A stretch of DNA of 64,000 nt from Sordaria brevicollis (GCA_033439795.1 JAUTDP010000010.1:620001-684000), one strand, 5' to 3'. Counted from the first letter of the stretch, positions 11,488 to 22,392 are shown. Notes: generated from the letters alone by a model not told the origin. Numbers and translations: made by a program.

Positions 11488-12967
11488 ATGAACAACGAGA
11501 CAAATTCAAGCCACAATGGCTCAAGCAGCTCTGTCCAGCGGGACACGAGCCGCCCTCTCACAGAAGAGGAGCTCGACCGTTACTCCCGTCAGATGATCGT
11601 TCCCGGAATGGGCAAGGAAGGTGAGCATTTCCCCCAGTCAATTCATTACCCCTGAACCAAAGTAAACAAACCACCCCCTGACAAGTCTCTCAGCCCAACT
11701 CCGTCTCCTAAACGCCAAAGTCCTCATCATCGGCGCCGGCGGTCTCGGCTGCCCAGCCGCCCAATACATAGCCGGCGCCGGCATCGGCACCATCGGCGTC
11801 GTCGACGGCGACGTCGTCGAGCGCTCCAACCTGCACCGTCAAGTCGGCCACTCCACCTCCCGCATCGGCCAGCCCAAAGTGCTATCTCTCATCACGCACC
11901 TAAAGGAACTCAACCCTTTACCCACTTACATTGCCCACACCGAGCACATCACCCCTCTCAACGCCGCCGACCTTATTTCAGGATATGACCTCATCCTCGA
12001 CTGCACCGACAACCCGGCAACCCGCTACCTCATCTCCGACATTTGCGTCTTACTCTGCAAACCCTTAGTCTCCGCCGCCTCCGTGCAAACTTCCGGGCAG
12101 ATAATCGTCTTGAACTGTCCTCCCACCCCGCAAGGCTTGCTAGAAGGGGGTCCCTACCCCCCTTGCTACAGGTGTTGCTTCAAAAAGCCACCACCGGCCA
12201 ACGCCCAGCTATCGTGCGGCGAAGCGGGCATTCTGGGCCCCGTGGTCGGACTGATGGGCGTGGCGCAGGCGGGGGAGGCAATCAAGATACTGGCTTCTAA
12301 CCTTCATATTCCGCCAGCGGAGGGAGAGGAAAGGAGGCCGGTTGAGCCTACGCTACTGCTTTATTCTTATTCGCTTACTTCTTTGATGGGTCCGTTTACG
12401 TTCAGAGCGCTGAAGATGGCGCCGAGAAAAAAGAGCTGTTTTGCTTGTGGCGAGGGGAGTCAGGAGAGGTTGACGCTGGAGGGGGTGAAGAGGGGGGAGC
12501 CGAATTATGAGTTTTTCTGTGGATTGGGAGCTGGACCGAAGCAGGGGGTGTTAAAAGAGGAGGAGAGGATATCGCCCAGAGAGTTTGTGGAAAAGGTTCA
12601 GACTCAAAAGGAAGGAAAGTATGTGGTGCTGGATACGAGGGAAAAGGAACATTTCAGCTTTGGAAGCATTGAGGGGGCGGTTAATCTGCCGTTTGGAAAA
12701 TTGTTGAGTAAGGCTGCGCAGTTGAAGCGGAGCGGGGAGATGACGCCTGGGGTGGAGGATCTACTACCGCCAGAGACAAAGGTCAAGGATGGAGAGGAGG
12801 ACGTCCCCATATACGTGGTGTGTCGACGAGGCCTCGACTCACAGGAGGCGGTAGAGAAGCTAAAGGAGATGGGACTGGACAAAGGAGGGAAGAGAAAGAT
12901 TGTGGATATTGCTGGTGGTATGAAGGCTTGGAAAGAGCAGGTTGATCCGAGTTTCCCATATCTATAG
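11488..12967 (+). CDS. uba4: Adenylyltransferase/sulfurtransferase UBA4 (MOCS3)
   Basis: Two exons, 11488-11620 and 11694-12967 (intron 73 bp, GTGAGC...CAG, branch-like CTGAC), giving 468 aa. UBA4 activates the C-termini of ubiquitin-like sulfur carriers: URM1 for tRNA wobble-uridine thiolation and protein urmylation, and the small molybdopterin synthase subunit for molybdenum cofactor. The N-terminal E1-like ThiF domain has the ATP-binding GAGGLG at residues 58-63, an RQVGHS block and two zinc-binding CxxC pairs (CYRC and CFAC). The C-terminal rhodanese domain carries the persulfide-accepting Cys at about residue 421 in CRRGLDSQ. The enzyme is cytosolic in known fungi. The start is the first ATG in frame with the ThiF domain. 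The gene is convergent with PAM17 and begins only about 440 bp from the RIP-mutated block. Confidence 0.95.
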
Positions 12968-13254
12968 CCACGACTATCTTGAGGAAATGGATCATATCGT
13001 CTGCCATGACTAATTCCTCCAAAGATACAATACACATATAGAACAGAATTTCGAAGCTGCTTGGAAGAGAAGAATTTTCCTTCTTCGATGATAGGCGCCT
13101 AGCCAGTTCCATAGTTCCAACCGATGCGCCTGCGATAGCTGTACTCATACATCTCACACAACCAGACGTCAAATCATCATATCATTTCTTCCTGCACTCC
13201 GAATTTCCCACTCGTGCAACACAGTCTCAGCACAATGCTGCTTCGTCGATGCGC

Positions 13255-14113
13255 TTAGACAAAGGTAGTGCGCTTCTTGTTGAAGGCCCTCTGGTCCTTG
13301 AGCCATTGCCTGTAGCCAGCAACGCTAGAAATCTTCTCGCCGTAGAAATCGGGAACTATTGACAGTCTCATATCAGCATATATTCTCCCTTCTGCCGGTA
13401 CTCTCTTCCTCTAGTCGATAAATCATACCTGGGTTACCCATAGAGCTAGCGCTAGGGTCGACACGGTGCTTCTTGATCCTCGCAAAGAACTGGCCCTCCT
13501 TGATGGCCATCTGTCCCCTGTACTTGCCCTTCATGGCGTTGAACACCAGGCCGCCAATGGCCGGGCCCATCAGCCAGCCCAGCGCGCCGAAGCTGGCCGT
13601 CATCAGACCGATCGCAAACATGGGGTCGAGCGGCACCTGGGCCACTAGACTGTCGGCCACTCCCGTGCTCAGAACAGCGCCGCCAGCTCCCGAAGCGACC
13701 AAAGTCATGACCACGCTGAAAACAAGCTGCACCCTCCGCCTGGTCTTGCGCAGCTTGAAGAAGGTGTTCCAATCCAGAACGGGCTCCCCGGCGTGGGCGG
13801 CTGATTGCGCCTTCGCGGCGGCTTCGGCGGCGTTGGCGTCGAGCTCGGCATCGGAGCGGGCGCGGGTGGTGCTGCTGGAAGTGGAAGCTTTGCGGAGCTG
13901 CTGCTGAGCTTGTTGTTGGGCGCGGAAACGGAGGACGAGGGCAGAGGGTGTCGTCGAGAGAGGGCGCGCAGAGATAGAGCTAGTTGGTGACTGGAGCTTG
14001 GTGGTGTTCATGGAGAAGGGGCAGGCAGTGCTGCGGAGGAGCATGGGCTGGAGAGCGCCGGAGGACCGGCTGACGCCCGCGCGGAGCATCGTTGTTGCCG
14101 TTGAGCTGAGCAT
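13255..14113 (-). CDS. pam17: PAM17, mitochondrial import motor subunit
   Basis: Two exons, 13429-14113 and 13255-13355 (intron 73 bp, donor GTATGA, acceptor TAG), giving 261 aa. PAM17 is an inner-membrane component of the presequence translocase-associated motor (TIM23/PAM), helping Hsp70-driven import into the matrix. The N-terminus is rich in Ser, Thr, Arg and Ala with few acids, as expected for a mitochondrial presequence. A D-W-N-T-F-F-K-L-R-K block precedes two membrane segments at about 129-149 and 165-191, and a conserved matrix tail contains N-P-V-P-D-F-Y-G-E-K. That tail is only joined in frame by the intron. The 5' leader has a (CA)9 run directly abutting the ATG. The 3' end faces uba4. 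Confidence 0.95.
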
Positions 14114-14483
14114 TGTGTGTGTGTGTGTGTGATTTGTGTGGTTGCGACAGAGGGATCAGTCGAGTCTTCGTCAGGTGAGTTGTCTCGAAATCAGAGCTTG
14201 GTGTATAGTCCAAGAGCTCCGGGTCTTTGGACGGATCGCAAGTGCGTAATTTGGTGGGGTGGGGATGGGGGAAGAATCGAGGTCGGTGGATGCTGTGACG
14301 AAAACCCACGGTCTTTCGACAATGTTCGCTGTGATGCAAGAGCCAGTGGGCTGTTCTAGCGGCTATGTCTTGCTGCAGCTAGGTACCTGTAGGTACGTAG
14401 GTACAGGGGCTTCGTTGTGCAGGAGCTCTGGGGTTGCACTTTCATCGTCACGGCTTCTGCGATAACCCTGGCACCTTTAATGG

Positions 14484-14499
14484 CGATAAGATAAGATAA
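14484..14499 (+). promoter_or_regulatory. Three overlapping GATAAG sites
   Basis: The string GATAAGATAAGATAAG contains three tandem GATA-factor core sites, about 370 bp upstream of PAM17 and 890 bp upstream of the chromodomain ATG. Fungal GATA factors (nitrogen regulator NIT-2, White Collar proteins, iron regulator SRE) bind such cores. Which one acts here, if any, cannot be told from sequence. Confidence 0.4.
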
Positions 14500-15128
14500 G
14501 AGTTCGGCATAAAGCTGTCGCCAACTTGGTCAAAACGAAGTGTGTAGAAGCATGTCAGGGTGCAGTAGACCGGTGTTGCCTTTGAGCAGTCAATTGGTCT
14601 TTAACTATGAGAACAAGTGCACCACAGCCCTCAGATGATTCAAGTTGCGCGTTTTGTCATCTGTTGGGAGCTAGGTCGGATGTCTCGCGACAATGTTGGT
14701 CAGGGGGTGGACATCGAATGCCATTGTTGGTCAGCTGCATCTCAACTCCAGAATTGGGGACACTGCAGCGCAGTTCCACGAGGAGAAAGAAGACTCGAAA
14801 TTAAATAATAAATTGCTAAGTTAGTATAACAATGATTCGTTAACTATTTAATGAAATAAATATTTGATTGAATTTATTTAATTTCTTCTTTACATTATTT
14901 CAATTTTTAATAAAATACTTTATAATTAAATTAAACTGTTCATTTGCTATTGTGTTTATTTTACTGAGCTTGGCGCATAAGACGTTAGTGTGTATTATGT
15001 AAGGGGCCGACGTTTTCCCGCCTTGGCGCTAATTAATACCTTCCTAATGGTGAGCGCGTTGGACAAAGAGCGCGGCGCTAACTTGACCCTTAACCTAAAG
15101 CAAGCACCACCCGACACAACATCACGAC

Positions 15129-15311
15129 ATGGCGACCGACAACATTCGTCGAGGCGCCCTTCGCCAGTAAATCGTTGCAGTTCCAATGGCGCATATTGAA
15201 CAAACAACGGCGGTCATCTTCCTGCCTTCACGCGACAAGTCTCGCCCTCGGCCCCTTCCTCCACATCAGCGCGGGCCAAACTCGCAGGGCGCGTCGCACA
15301 CGCCCACTTGA
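15129..15311 (+). promoter_or_regulatory. Two upstream ORFs in the chromodomain gene leader
   Basis: ATG at 15129 opens a 13-codon ORF ending TAA at 15170. ATG at 15186 opens a 41-codon ORF ending TGA at 15311, 65 bp before the main ATG. If the transcript starts upstream of 15129, ribosomes would meet both before the main start, so translation is probably attenuated. The transcript start itself is not visible. Confidence 0.45.
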
Positions 15312-15376
15312 ACACAACCATCACCGATTCATCAACCACTCAGTATTACACACCACTATTCTACCTAAACGGCGCA

Positions 15377-17116
15377 ATGGCCGACAAGCCTGTTACCGGC
15401 CGTCCAAAGACGACTATCGAGATACCTCTACCTTCTATCAAGAAGTACACCCGCGGCTCGGGTCCACCACCTCCTCCTATTACTCTCGCGCCTCCTCGAG
15501 ACTCGACCGCATACATCATTGACCAGTTTGTCCTGCCTGCGCCCAAGGACTTGAAGCCGGATTCCCGACGTCGTATCTTTTACCATGTCGGGTTTACCGA
15601 CATTCCGAGCGCTAGGCTTTTGGTTCCATGCGACGAAGTCCTCGATTACGTATCTCCCCGCGAGTTGGAGGAATACGAATATGAAGCGCTTGAGATCAAG
15701 GAATCAGAGAAGGCCGTTGAAGCTGAGCAGAAGCGCAAGGATAAGGGGAAGGATCAGACACAAGCTCCCGCAAAGAGGAAGCCAGGTCGCCCTCCGAAGG
15801 CTCGCTTGAACGACACAGCGCTGGACGTACCAAAGGAGCCGGTTATCTCGGTGCAAGAAGGGAATGTCCTGTTAGCCAAGCAGGAGGCTGTTGCCGGTCC
15901 CTCACTAGCTACCCCACAGAAACGGAAGCGGCCCGAGGTCCCCAGATTTGACGATTCGGACGAAGCGGCCATCCAACTTCAGCTACAGAACGAATCGGCA
16001 GTTGCCAGTGAGATTGAGGATAGTGGAACGGACCTGGATGGATACGACTCGGCGGATCCTCTTTCGGGCGACTTGGATGCTCCGATTCCATCTTATTCGA
16101 GAGCTAGTACTTCGGTGTCTGCCCAACAACCTGTGCCCGGCCCATCCAAGCCCACAGTTGTGAACCTAGGACTCACGAGCACCGCGCCTGCACGACCAGC
16201 ATCAAGTGTCGCTTCCACTCCAGCAAAGATTCATCCAATGTTTGCTCGCAGCATCGAGGCAGGCAGAAGCTCGGTCAGTGTGCATGGGAGCCAGAAAGGC
16301 AAAAGCCAGAATGGAGTAGGTCATTCCCTTGGCTTTGGTGGAAAGGACCAGGAGACCAACAGACGGGCTTCTTCATCTCGGGACGGTACAAGTCAGTTCA
16401 AGGCGGTTTCCAAGACAGCAATACATCCTCCACCAATCCCATCACAACCTAAGCCGATTGCCTTTACACCTCTTACAGTCCCCATTGCAATCCCCAAACC
16501 AATAGTCACCTCTGACTCTCTTTCCAAACAGAATGAGGCGTCCTCCAGCTCCTCAAAGAAGCGTCGCAAAGACGAGCAAGAACAGAAATCCAACAAAAAG
16601 TCAAAAAAGAAGAAGCAGTCCCAGATCGAAGAGCCTTCCGGCTCCTGGCAAGTAAAGGAACTGCTCGACGACGAATGGGCGGTCGATAATGGCGTCAAAG
16701 TCCACAGGTACCTCGTTCTTTGGGAAGGCGACTGGCCGCCCGATCAGAACCCGACATGGGAACCTGAAGAGAACATTGAGGACCAGAGTTTGATCAAGAA
16801 ATACTTGAAGAAGAAGCAGGCCGGGGCTATAAAGCCGCCCAAGAAGACACAGCGGTCGATGCTGTCATATTTCTCCTCGCAGCCACAGTATTCGAGCGTT
16901 GCTGAGGCGTTTGAGGGTGACATCGACGAACTACAGCCGGAAGCCGCCGCTGCGGCCGTAGCACATGATAGTGACTCAGATGATGGCGGTGATGAGTTGT
17001 TGGTCACGGAGGAGCCCGTGGCGAAGTCACAGAAGAATGGCGGCAAGGGGAGAATTAGCAGTTTCACCTCTTTCGATTCGAAACTGGAAGAGTACCAGAA
17101 GAGCTTTTCAGGATGA
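15377..17116 (+). CDS. Chromodomain protein with AT-hook and PIP-box-like motif
   Basis: Intronless, 579 aa. The start is the first ATG in this frame; upstream extension has only a TTG. The N-terminal ~100 residues form a conserved-looking block (K-T-T-I-E-I-P-L-P-S-I-K-K-Y and onward). An AT-hook core GRP sits at residues 137-139 in RKPGRPPK. A long disordered Ser/Pro-rich middle ends in a Lys-rich nuclear-localisation-like stretch (about 390-417). A chromodomain lies at about 422-485, with W424, a Y-L-V-L-W-E-G-D-W block and N-P-T-W-E-P-E-E-N. Q-R-S-M-L-S-Y-F at 492-499 fits the PCNA-interacting QxxhxxaA pattern. Chromodomains usually bind methylated histone tails, so a role in heterochromatin is inferred. 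It could be one of the Neurospora CDP-type chromodomain proteins, but I cannot assign which. Confidence 0.85.
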   Translation: MADKPVTGRPKTTIEIPLPSIKKYTRGSGPPPPPITLAPPRDSTAYIIDQFVLPAPKDLKPDSRRRIFYHVGFTDIPSARLLVPCDEVLDYVSPRELEEYEYEALEIKESEKAVEAEQKRKDKGKDQTQAPAKRKPGRPPKARLNDTALDVPKEPVISVQEGNVLLAKQEAVAGPSLATPQKRKRPEVPRFDDSDEAAIQLQLQNESAVASEIEDSGTDLDGYDSADPLSGDLDAPIPSYSRASTSVSAQQPVPGPSKPTVVNLGLTSTAPARPASSVASTPAKIHPMFARSIEAGRSSVSVHGSQKGKSQNGVGHSLGFGGKDQETNRRASSSRDGTSQFKAVSKTAIHPPPIPSQPKPIAFTPLTVPIAIPKPIVTSDSLSKQNEASSSSSKKRRKDEQEQKSNKKSKKKKQSQIEEPSGSWQVKELLDDEWAVDNGVKVHRYLVLWEGDWPPDQNPTWEPEENIEDQSLIKKYLKKKQAGAIKPPKKTQRSMLSYFSSQPQYSSVAEAFEGDIDELQPEAAAAAVAHDSDSDDGGDELLVTEEPVAKSQKNGGKGRISSFTSFDSKLEEYQKSFSG

Positions 17117-17599
17117 TGAGGACAGGAGGTTACTCGGGCGTATTGGCTAAATGCTAATCAGCATGCACATATGATTTTGCTGAAAGCGGACTTGATTACA
17201 CCGTGTCTGTTGAATGGGCGAATTGGAGGAATATCAGACCAACTTCAACCGCACACCAGTATCGTGGTTACAGTTATATAATCCCACATGACGCTGGATC
17301 AGCGAAGGGAAAAGAACAATCCTATTATAATTCCAGCATTCCGTCCCCTTACTTCCAATATCCGACGCTCGTGACCAGTCCATCCTCCGTACTTCTGTGC
17401 TCTGTTGACCTATATGTATCTAGCCATATATGTTCTCGCTACGAGAAATCATCAACTCTCCATAATCATCCTCATCACCCCCTCCTTCCAAATTTACCTC
17501 CTCCCCCAATAGAAAAGGTTCCGCTCGTTCACCACCTCCAACCGTCATCAGCGCACCCAAAAGGTCTCAACGAAAGCAACAACGGCCTAGCCATCTGCT

Positions 17600-18745
17600 C
17601 ACATGGCCTTTTTGAAGCACCATTTATCTCCAACCTGACCCAGAACTCCCACCCCCACAACGCTCTCCTCCAGCCAATTTTGTTCCTCAGCGGCGAACTC
17701 CCCTTCTTCCTGTTCCCGCTCCTGCTCCTGCCTGCCGATGTCTGGTTGTGAAGGTCGCTAGTGACGATACGTCTACTCAGAGGTTCATTACAAAATTAAG
17801 AGAGTTATAAGAAGTTGGTAAAATCAGAGCTGGTCTACCCATATACTATGGACACTAATTCAACGTCCATATATCGCAACATTGAATGTTCAGGTACTAA
17901 TGACATGCACTATCTACAGCATTCAACAATAAAACTCTAGTATTACCATGATTAATCACCCACTTTTTTCCATACATAGACTTCTCCTTCAACCTGTTGG
18001 CGGTTAGAAAGAGACATTCGTTGAAACATGGGCGCCTACCTATGTTCTGAATGCTCCCCTTGTAATACTGATTCCATGGGTGTTTAGCGTCATTGGGACA
18101 TACCTGATTTTGGATCGAGTGTCACTTGTGTGTGTTTCCTTTGTCCGATCTCCCGTCCCCCAACCCCCAACCCCCACCCCTTGGTCCCTGGCCCCGTTAG
18201 GCGCCGAGCCTTAACCAACTTCCAAACTCAAAACGTCTAACGACTAACGTCCAGTATTAAAGGCCAGCGTACATGTAGGCGGCAGATACCCAACGACCAA
18301 CAGCGGACACCAGGTAAGTGGACGCTCCCTTATAAATTAACAGGCCCGTGATTTGTTCTGATTGTGGGATGGAAATTATCGCCGAATATTGTGGTGATAA
18401 TGAGCGGTTGCGAAATATGGGTGTCCGGGACCGAAGTTGAAGTTTCCATCTCGTGCCGCCTCCATGTCGCTCCTTTCCACCATTGCACTGCACATCGTAC
18501 TCCGGGAAGGTGGGGTTATCCGGCCCCCACGGATGTCCATAACCCGGCCGGTAGCGCCCTTCCTGAGTCGAAAGTTGTCGTTGTAAGCGGGGCGTACAGG
18601 GTGGGGCTGCGACTAGAAGCGGCTCGGAAGGTATCCCGTGGCGGGCCGGGGAAAGTGGGGCTTCCGGTATGTAAATGCCGGAGGGATCGGATGACAACCC
18701 GGGAGACGACCATTTCGTGGAGTTTCGTTCCTAGAATTTGCGTGT
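17600..18745 (-). other. Possible minus-strand gene fragments (unresolved)
   Basis: Two minus-strand open stretches look more protein-like than background. One runs from 18745 to 18257 (Pro-, Gly- and Ser-rich, beginning after a TAG and lacking an early ATG). The other spans about 17,755-17,602 (Gln/Glu-rich, then a tryptophan-containing tail and TGA). I could not join them with convincing splice sites or find a start codon. They may be exons of an unrecognised gene, UTR, or chance. Confidence 0.2.
18157..18180 (-). other. G-quadruplex-forming motif
   Basis: On the plus strand this is CCCC followed by CAACCCCC-type units and ACCCC. The minus strand therefore has four runs of four to five G separated by one or two bases, which meets the standard intramolecular G4 pattern. 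It lies between the 3' ends of two convergent genes. Confidence 0.7.
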
Positions 18746-19367
18746 TGGCTATTGAAGGTTGGTAGGAAGATGAATGCGTGCGTATTTTTGACACTAAATG
18801 TACACGGAAGGCAGTTGCTAATTGCGGGGTTCTCAACGAGGCATATATATTTACTCATTCTTGTGTGTGTGATCCAAGGTATCCCCACTTTCTATTAGGT
18901 GTCCTTCCACCCCTCTAACGGTGTGTGCCATGACGGCGTGTACCTGTATCTTCCATCTCGGTTTGAACCGTCTAACCTTCTACCACGTCTACCTCTATAC
19001 CTTCTCTCGGTATATGTACCTGTAATTCGAGGTGGAACCCTTCCCTCACAAATGAAAAAGAAATCAGAGACCCAATAACGCCATCATTCATGATCATTCC
19101 CAAAATGAACAAAATACCAGAATATGCTAATCCCAGAAAAGAAAAACAATCGCTGTCCAACACCACCCACCCACCGCCTTTTTCGTATAAACGTAAACTT
19201 TGTGTTGTGTATATCTTCTGCTGCCTCCCACAAGTCATTTCCCATCCTGATCCATGACGTAGTTTGTTGTGGTGGCTTTGCTTTGCTTTCCTTCTTCCTT
19301 CCCTTCATCGTCGCCCTTTATGTGCTTGTATGTAATATGATGTATGTAAAAATGCCGAAAATGGTGC

Positions 19368-22300
19368 TTAGAAACTGAAAAGACCACTCCTCCTCTTCCC
19401 AAACGGATAAACAATCAGCGCGCTCAACGACAATCCCACAGAAATGCTAATAGCAACCTGGATGACGCTAAACAGCACGTTAAACGCCGTGCTGTTGAGA
19501 TCCGCCGTTTGCGTGGTAGTAGCCGGCGTAAACGTCTGCCCATCAGGCGAAAGCGTCTCGTTGCGAGTAATCTGATCGGCGCTCTGAACACCGCTAAGAA
19601 GCGAACCGCTGACGGCCAGACCTGAAGGCACCTGCACGAAGATGGCGGGAAGCATGGCGGCGGCGGCGAGTCCGAATCCGATCCGGCGCGTGTGTTTGGG
19701 GAGGGCGGGCTTGGTTTCTGCTGTCGGTAGACCCATTTCCGGGTCCGGGTCCTTGCGGAAGGAGCTGTTGGATCCGCCTTCGGTCGAGTATAAACGGCGA
19801 TGGTTACCCTTGAGTCGGGCGATGCGGGGCTCAAAGATCTTTTCCCAGATGTCGAGGAACTTGTTTTGGATGGTGCGGCCCAGTCGCGAGTAGAGGTTTG
19901 CGAGGACGCCGATGCAGAGAGCACCCAGGGAGTTGGAGAGGGTAGTGTTGCCTGAGAAGTACCGAGACGAGAAGTTGTTGACGCAGTAGCCTGCTAGTGA
20001 AATGACCACCATGACTGTAAAATTCGTTAGCGATGTAATCATAGACCGAATGTTTAGCATGAAACGTACCTGGAAGCTGCTTGAACTTGGCCTGGTTGAT
20101 AGCGCACAAGCACAACGTAAAAGGCAGCACGAACAGAATGTAGTAGTTCTGGTCTGGCCGCTTGCTATACCAGTGGTCACCAACCCGGCAATGTACCGCG
20201 CTGACCGCGTTGTCGTCCATGTATCCGTAAATGACAGACCCGATGGTGATTCCATAACCCAAGAACAGCGAGTAGATGAGTGCGTATACCATGCGGACCG
20301 AACCCGAAATCATGGAATGACTTTGTAGCTCCAGACTTGCGCACAGAACCATGTAACCCGGGAGAATCAGAGCGATCGAAGATTGCGCAAGTGAGGAGAA
20401 GCAAAACAACTGTCCATTCTGGAGCGAGCCGAAAACACGCGCGAAGAAGGATGTGAGGAGGGCAGCGGTAATCTCGAAAACATTGGCGTAAAGCTCGTTG
20501 GCAGGCGCAATGTACAGTTGCAGAATGCCAACCATGCAGCCGAGGATGAAGGCGATAGGCATGTCGATGTACCGGCCCTCAAAACCAAAAGGCGCCACTG
20601 TCGCGGAAGCTACTCCAAAGAGAAGAACGCGCAGCCAAGTAGGATACTTGTTTTTCCGGTTCATGATCTCGTTCAATCGTTCTGTCGCCTGATCAACGCT
20701 GATAAGATCATGGACGACCTCTTTGTAAACTTCGTGAACGTCGCGTAGCTTTCCAAGGTCGACTCCGGCATTGCTGCGAACAATTTTCATCTCGGTAGTG
20801 TGGGTGTTGCTGTCGTCGAAGGATATGATCATGGTTCCTGGCAGGTACATGAATTGGCCCTCGATGCCAAGAACTCGGGCGGACATCCTCATGTAGGCTT
20901 CCAAGCGATGTGTAGGTGCACCGTACATCATCAGTGCATTGCACAGCTTCAAGAGGTACCGATGCCGGCTGAGGATCTCTGCAATATGCTTGGTGATGCG
21001 GAACTCCTCCAGCTTCTGCTTGTCGGCTCTGAGCCTCGATCTTGATCGTCGCTTGGTCTTATCCTTTTCCTCCTTAACCTTTTGCGCCGCTTCGGAAACC
21101 TCTTTGGCAGCACCGGGCGCAGCAAACATGAAGGATGATTCCATGAGCTTCGAAGTGGACGACGACCGGAACCCACGATGCCTCCCTCGCTCCTTTTCCG
21201 ACCTCCCTCGATCCTTTTCCGACTTTGGAGTACTGGGCCTAGATGTTGGGGGAGTTGTTGTTGGCGTCCGGGTTGGCGTTTGACTGGGGGTAGTCATGGT
21301 ACTGGAGCCACCAGGCGTGACTGCTCCCTGCTGGCCCTCTTCTGCGTTGTATAGTTTGAGCAAATTCCCCAAAATACCACCCCTGTATTTTTCTGGGCGA
21401 GGTACATAGTCCAGATCGTGAGGGATGGGCGTGGCAGTTCCGGACACGTTCGCGCTCTGGTTGGTTTGTGGGCGGTGGAGAGCGTTGAAAGCGCTGATAC
21501 GGCGTGTATGTTTCCGGACGAGGTCATTGGCAACCTGTTGCGATTTTCTGCGAGCTCGGAGGCTGTGGGAGTCGTCCTGCTCCTGCCCGGGTGGCTCAAA
21601 GTCGCGACTAATAGAGATGCCAATTGGTGGTACGTTTCCGTTGAGAGTAGTTTCGTCTCCGGAGTCGGTATCGTTGGCAGCAAACGAGTTCCTTCGAGAG
21701 GTACCGGCTGATGAGATGGCGTGGGCAAGCTTGTCGGCGCGGTTGCGTGCTTCCACCTCGGATCGATGGGGAGGCTTGAGCATATCTGGCTGAGGATCAG
21801 GAACAGTTGTTGTATTTTTCCGGAGGACAGGGCGTGGTCGAACGGGATGGGCGGAACTGCTCTGATTCTGGATCTGGAGCTCGGGCCTCAGAATCTCGGC
21901 TAGGGCGGCGGTGATCTCATCTTTGTTAAAGGAGTCGCGCTTCGCGGGAGAGTTGGGAAAGTTTTGTGGAGGAGTCGTGGCAAAGTCATAGTCGTTGATG
22001 GGCGAGGAGAAGTAATCCTGCGCAGTGAACTCCTGTCCATCCGGAGTGACGACTACCTGAGGGGCTGGAAGGCCACCAGCATGCGCTGGTGGTCGGTCGC
22101 TGAGAAAGCCAACTCTCTTCTTCTCCTTGCCCTTTGGAAGCTGAAGGTGGGGGATCGGGAGCTGTGGCCCAAGTAGCGGTTGCTGTGGTTGAGGTGTTGG
22201 GTTTGTGCTGAGATTGGCGCTGTCATTCTGACTGCTGCTGTTACTGCTTCCCTCCCCATTCCCATTTCCACTCCCATTCCCAGATTCAAACCCATGTCCA

Positions 22301-22392
22301 CCTGGAAGGGTAGTCTCGCTATCACTCCCACTCGCACTTTGGCTGCTGCTGCTGGGCCCGCCAATCTCGTCCTGGCCCAACGGAGAAACCAT
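19368..22392 (-). CDS. PRM10-like ThrE-domain membrane protein
   Basis: Two exons, 20070-22392 and 19368-20014 (intron 55 bp, GTACGT...ACAG), giving 989 aa. The first ~470 residues are disordered, rich in Ser, Pro and Asn. The rest is the ThrE/DUF1212-type domain: a cytosolic part with H-R-Y-L-L-K-L-C-N-A-L-M-M-Y-G-A-P-T-H-R-L-E, then about ten hydrophobic segments. Homologues are bacterial threonine/serine exporters (ThrE) and yeast PRM10, a pheromone-regulated membrane protein whose transport role is not established. The splice is supported because it restores K-F-K-Q-L-P-V-M-V-V across the junction. The last membrane segments lie just before the C-terminal K-R-R-S-G-L-F-S-F. The fungal substrate is unknown. 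Confidence 0.93.

Larger units (their letters stand above)
14114..15376. other. Divergent intergenic region with GATA run and AT island
   Basis: This serves as the promoter region for PAM17 (-) and the chromodomain gene (+). It contains a TG microsatellite (14114-14131), three TAGGTAC-like units (14381-14404), three tandem GATAAG-type sites (14484-14499), a short AT-rich island (about 14,805-14,965) and two upstream ORFs ahead of the chromodomain start. I see no protein gene. Confidence 0.6.
17117..19367. other. Intergenic region between two convergent genes
   Basis: No gene is firmly supported. The stretch holds a C-rich run that forms a G-quadruplex motif on the minus strand (18157-18180) and possible minus-strand exons (see 17600-18745). 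The 182-codon ORF at 17203-17751 starts with GTG and shows no domain. Confidence 0.5.

Noticed and set aside
15308..15376. N-terminal extension of the chromodomain protein to 15308
   Set aside because: The codon at 15308 is TTG; the first ATG in frame is at 15377.
17203..17751. 182-codon plus-strand ORF
   Set aside because: Starts with GTG, Pro/Ser/His-rich chance-like composition, no domain.
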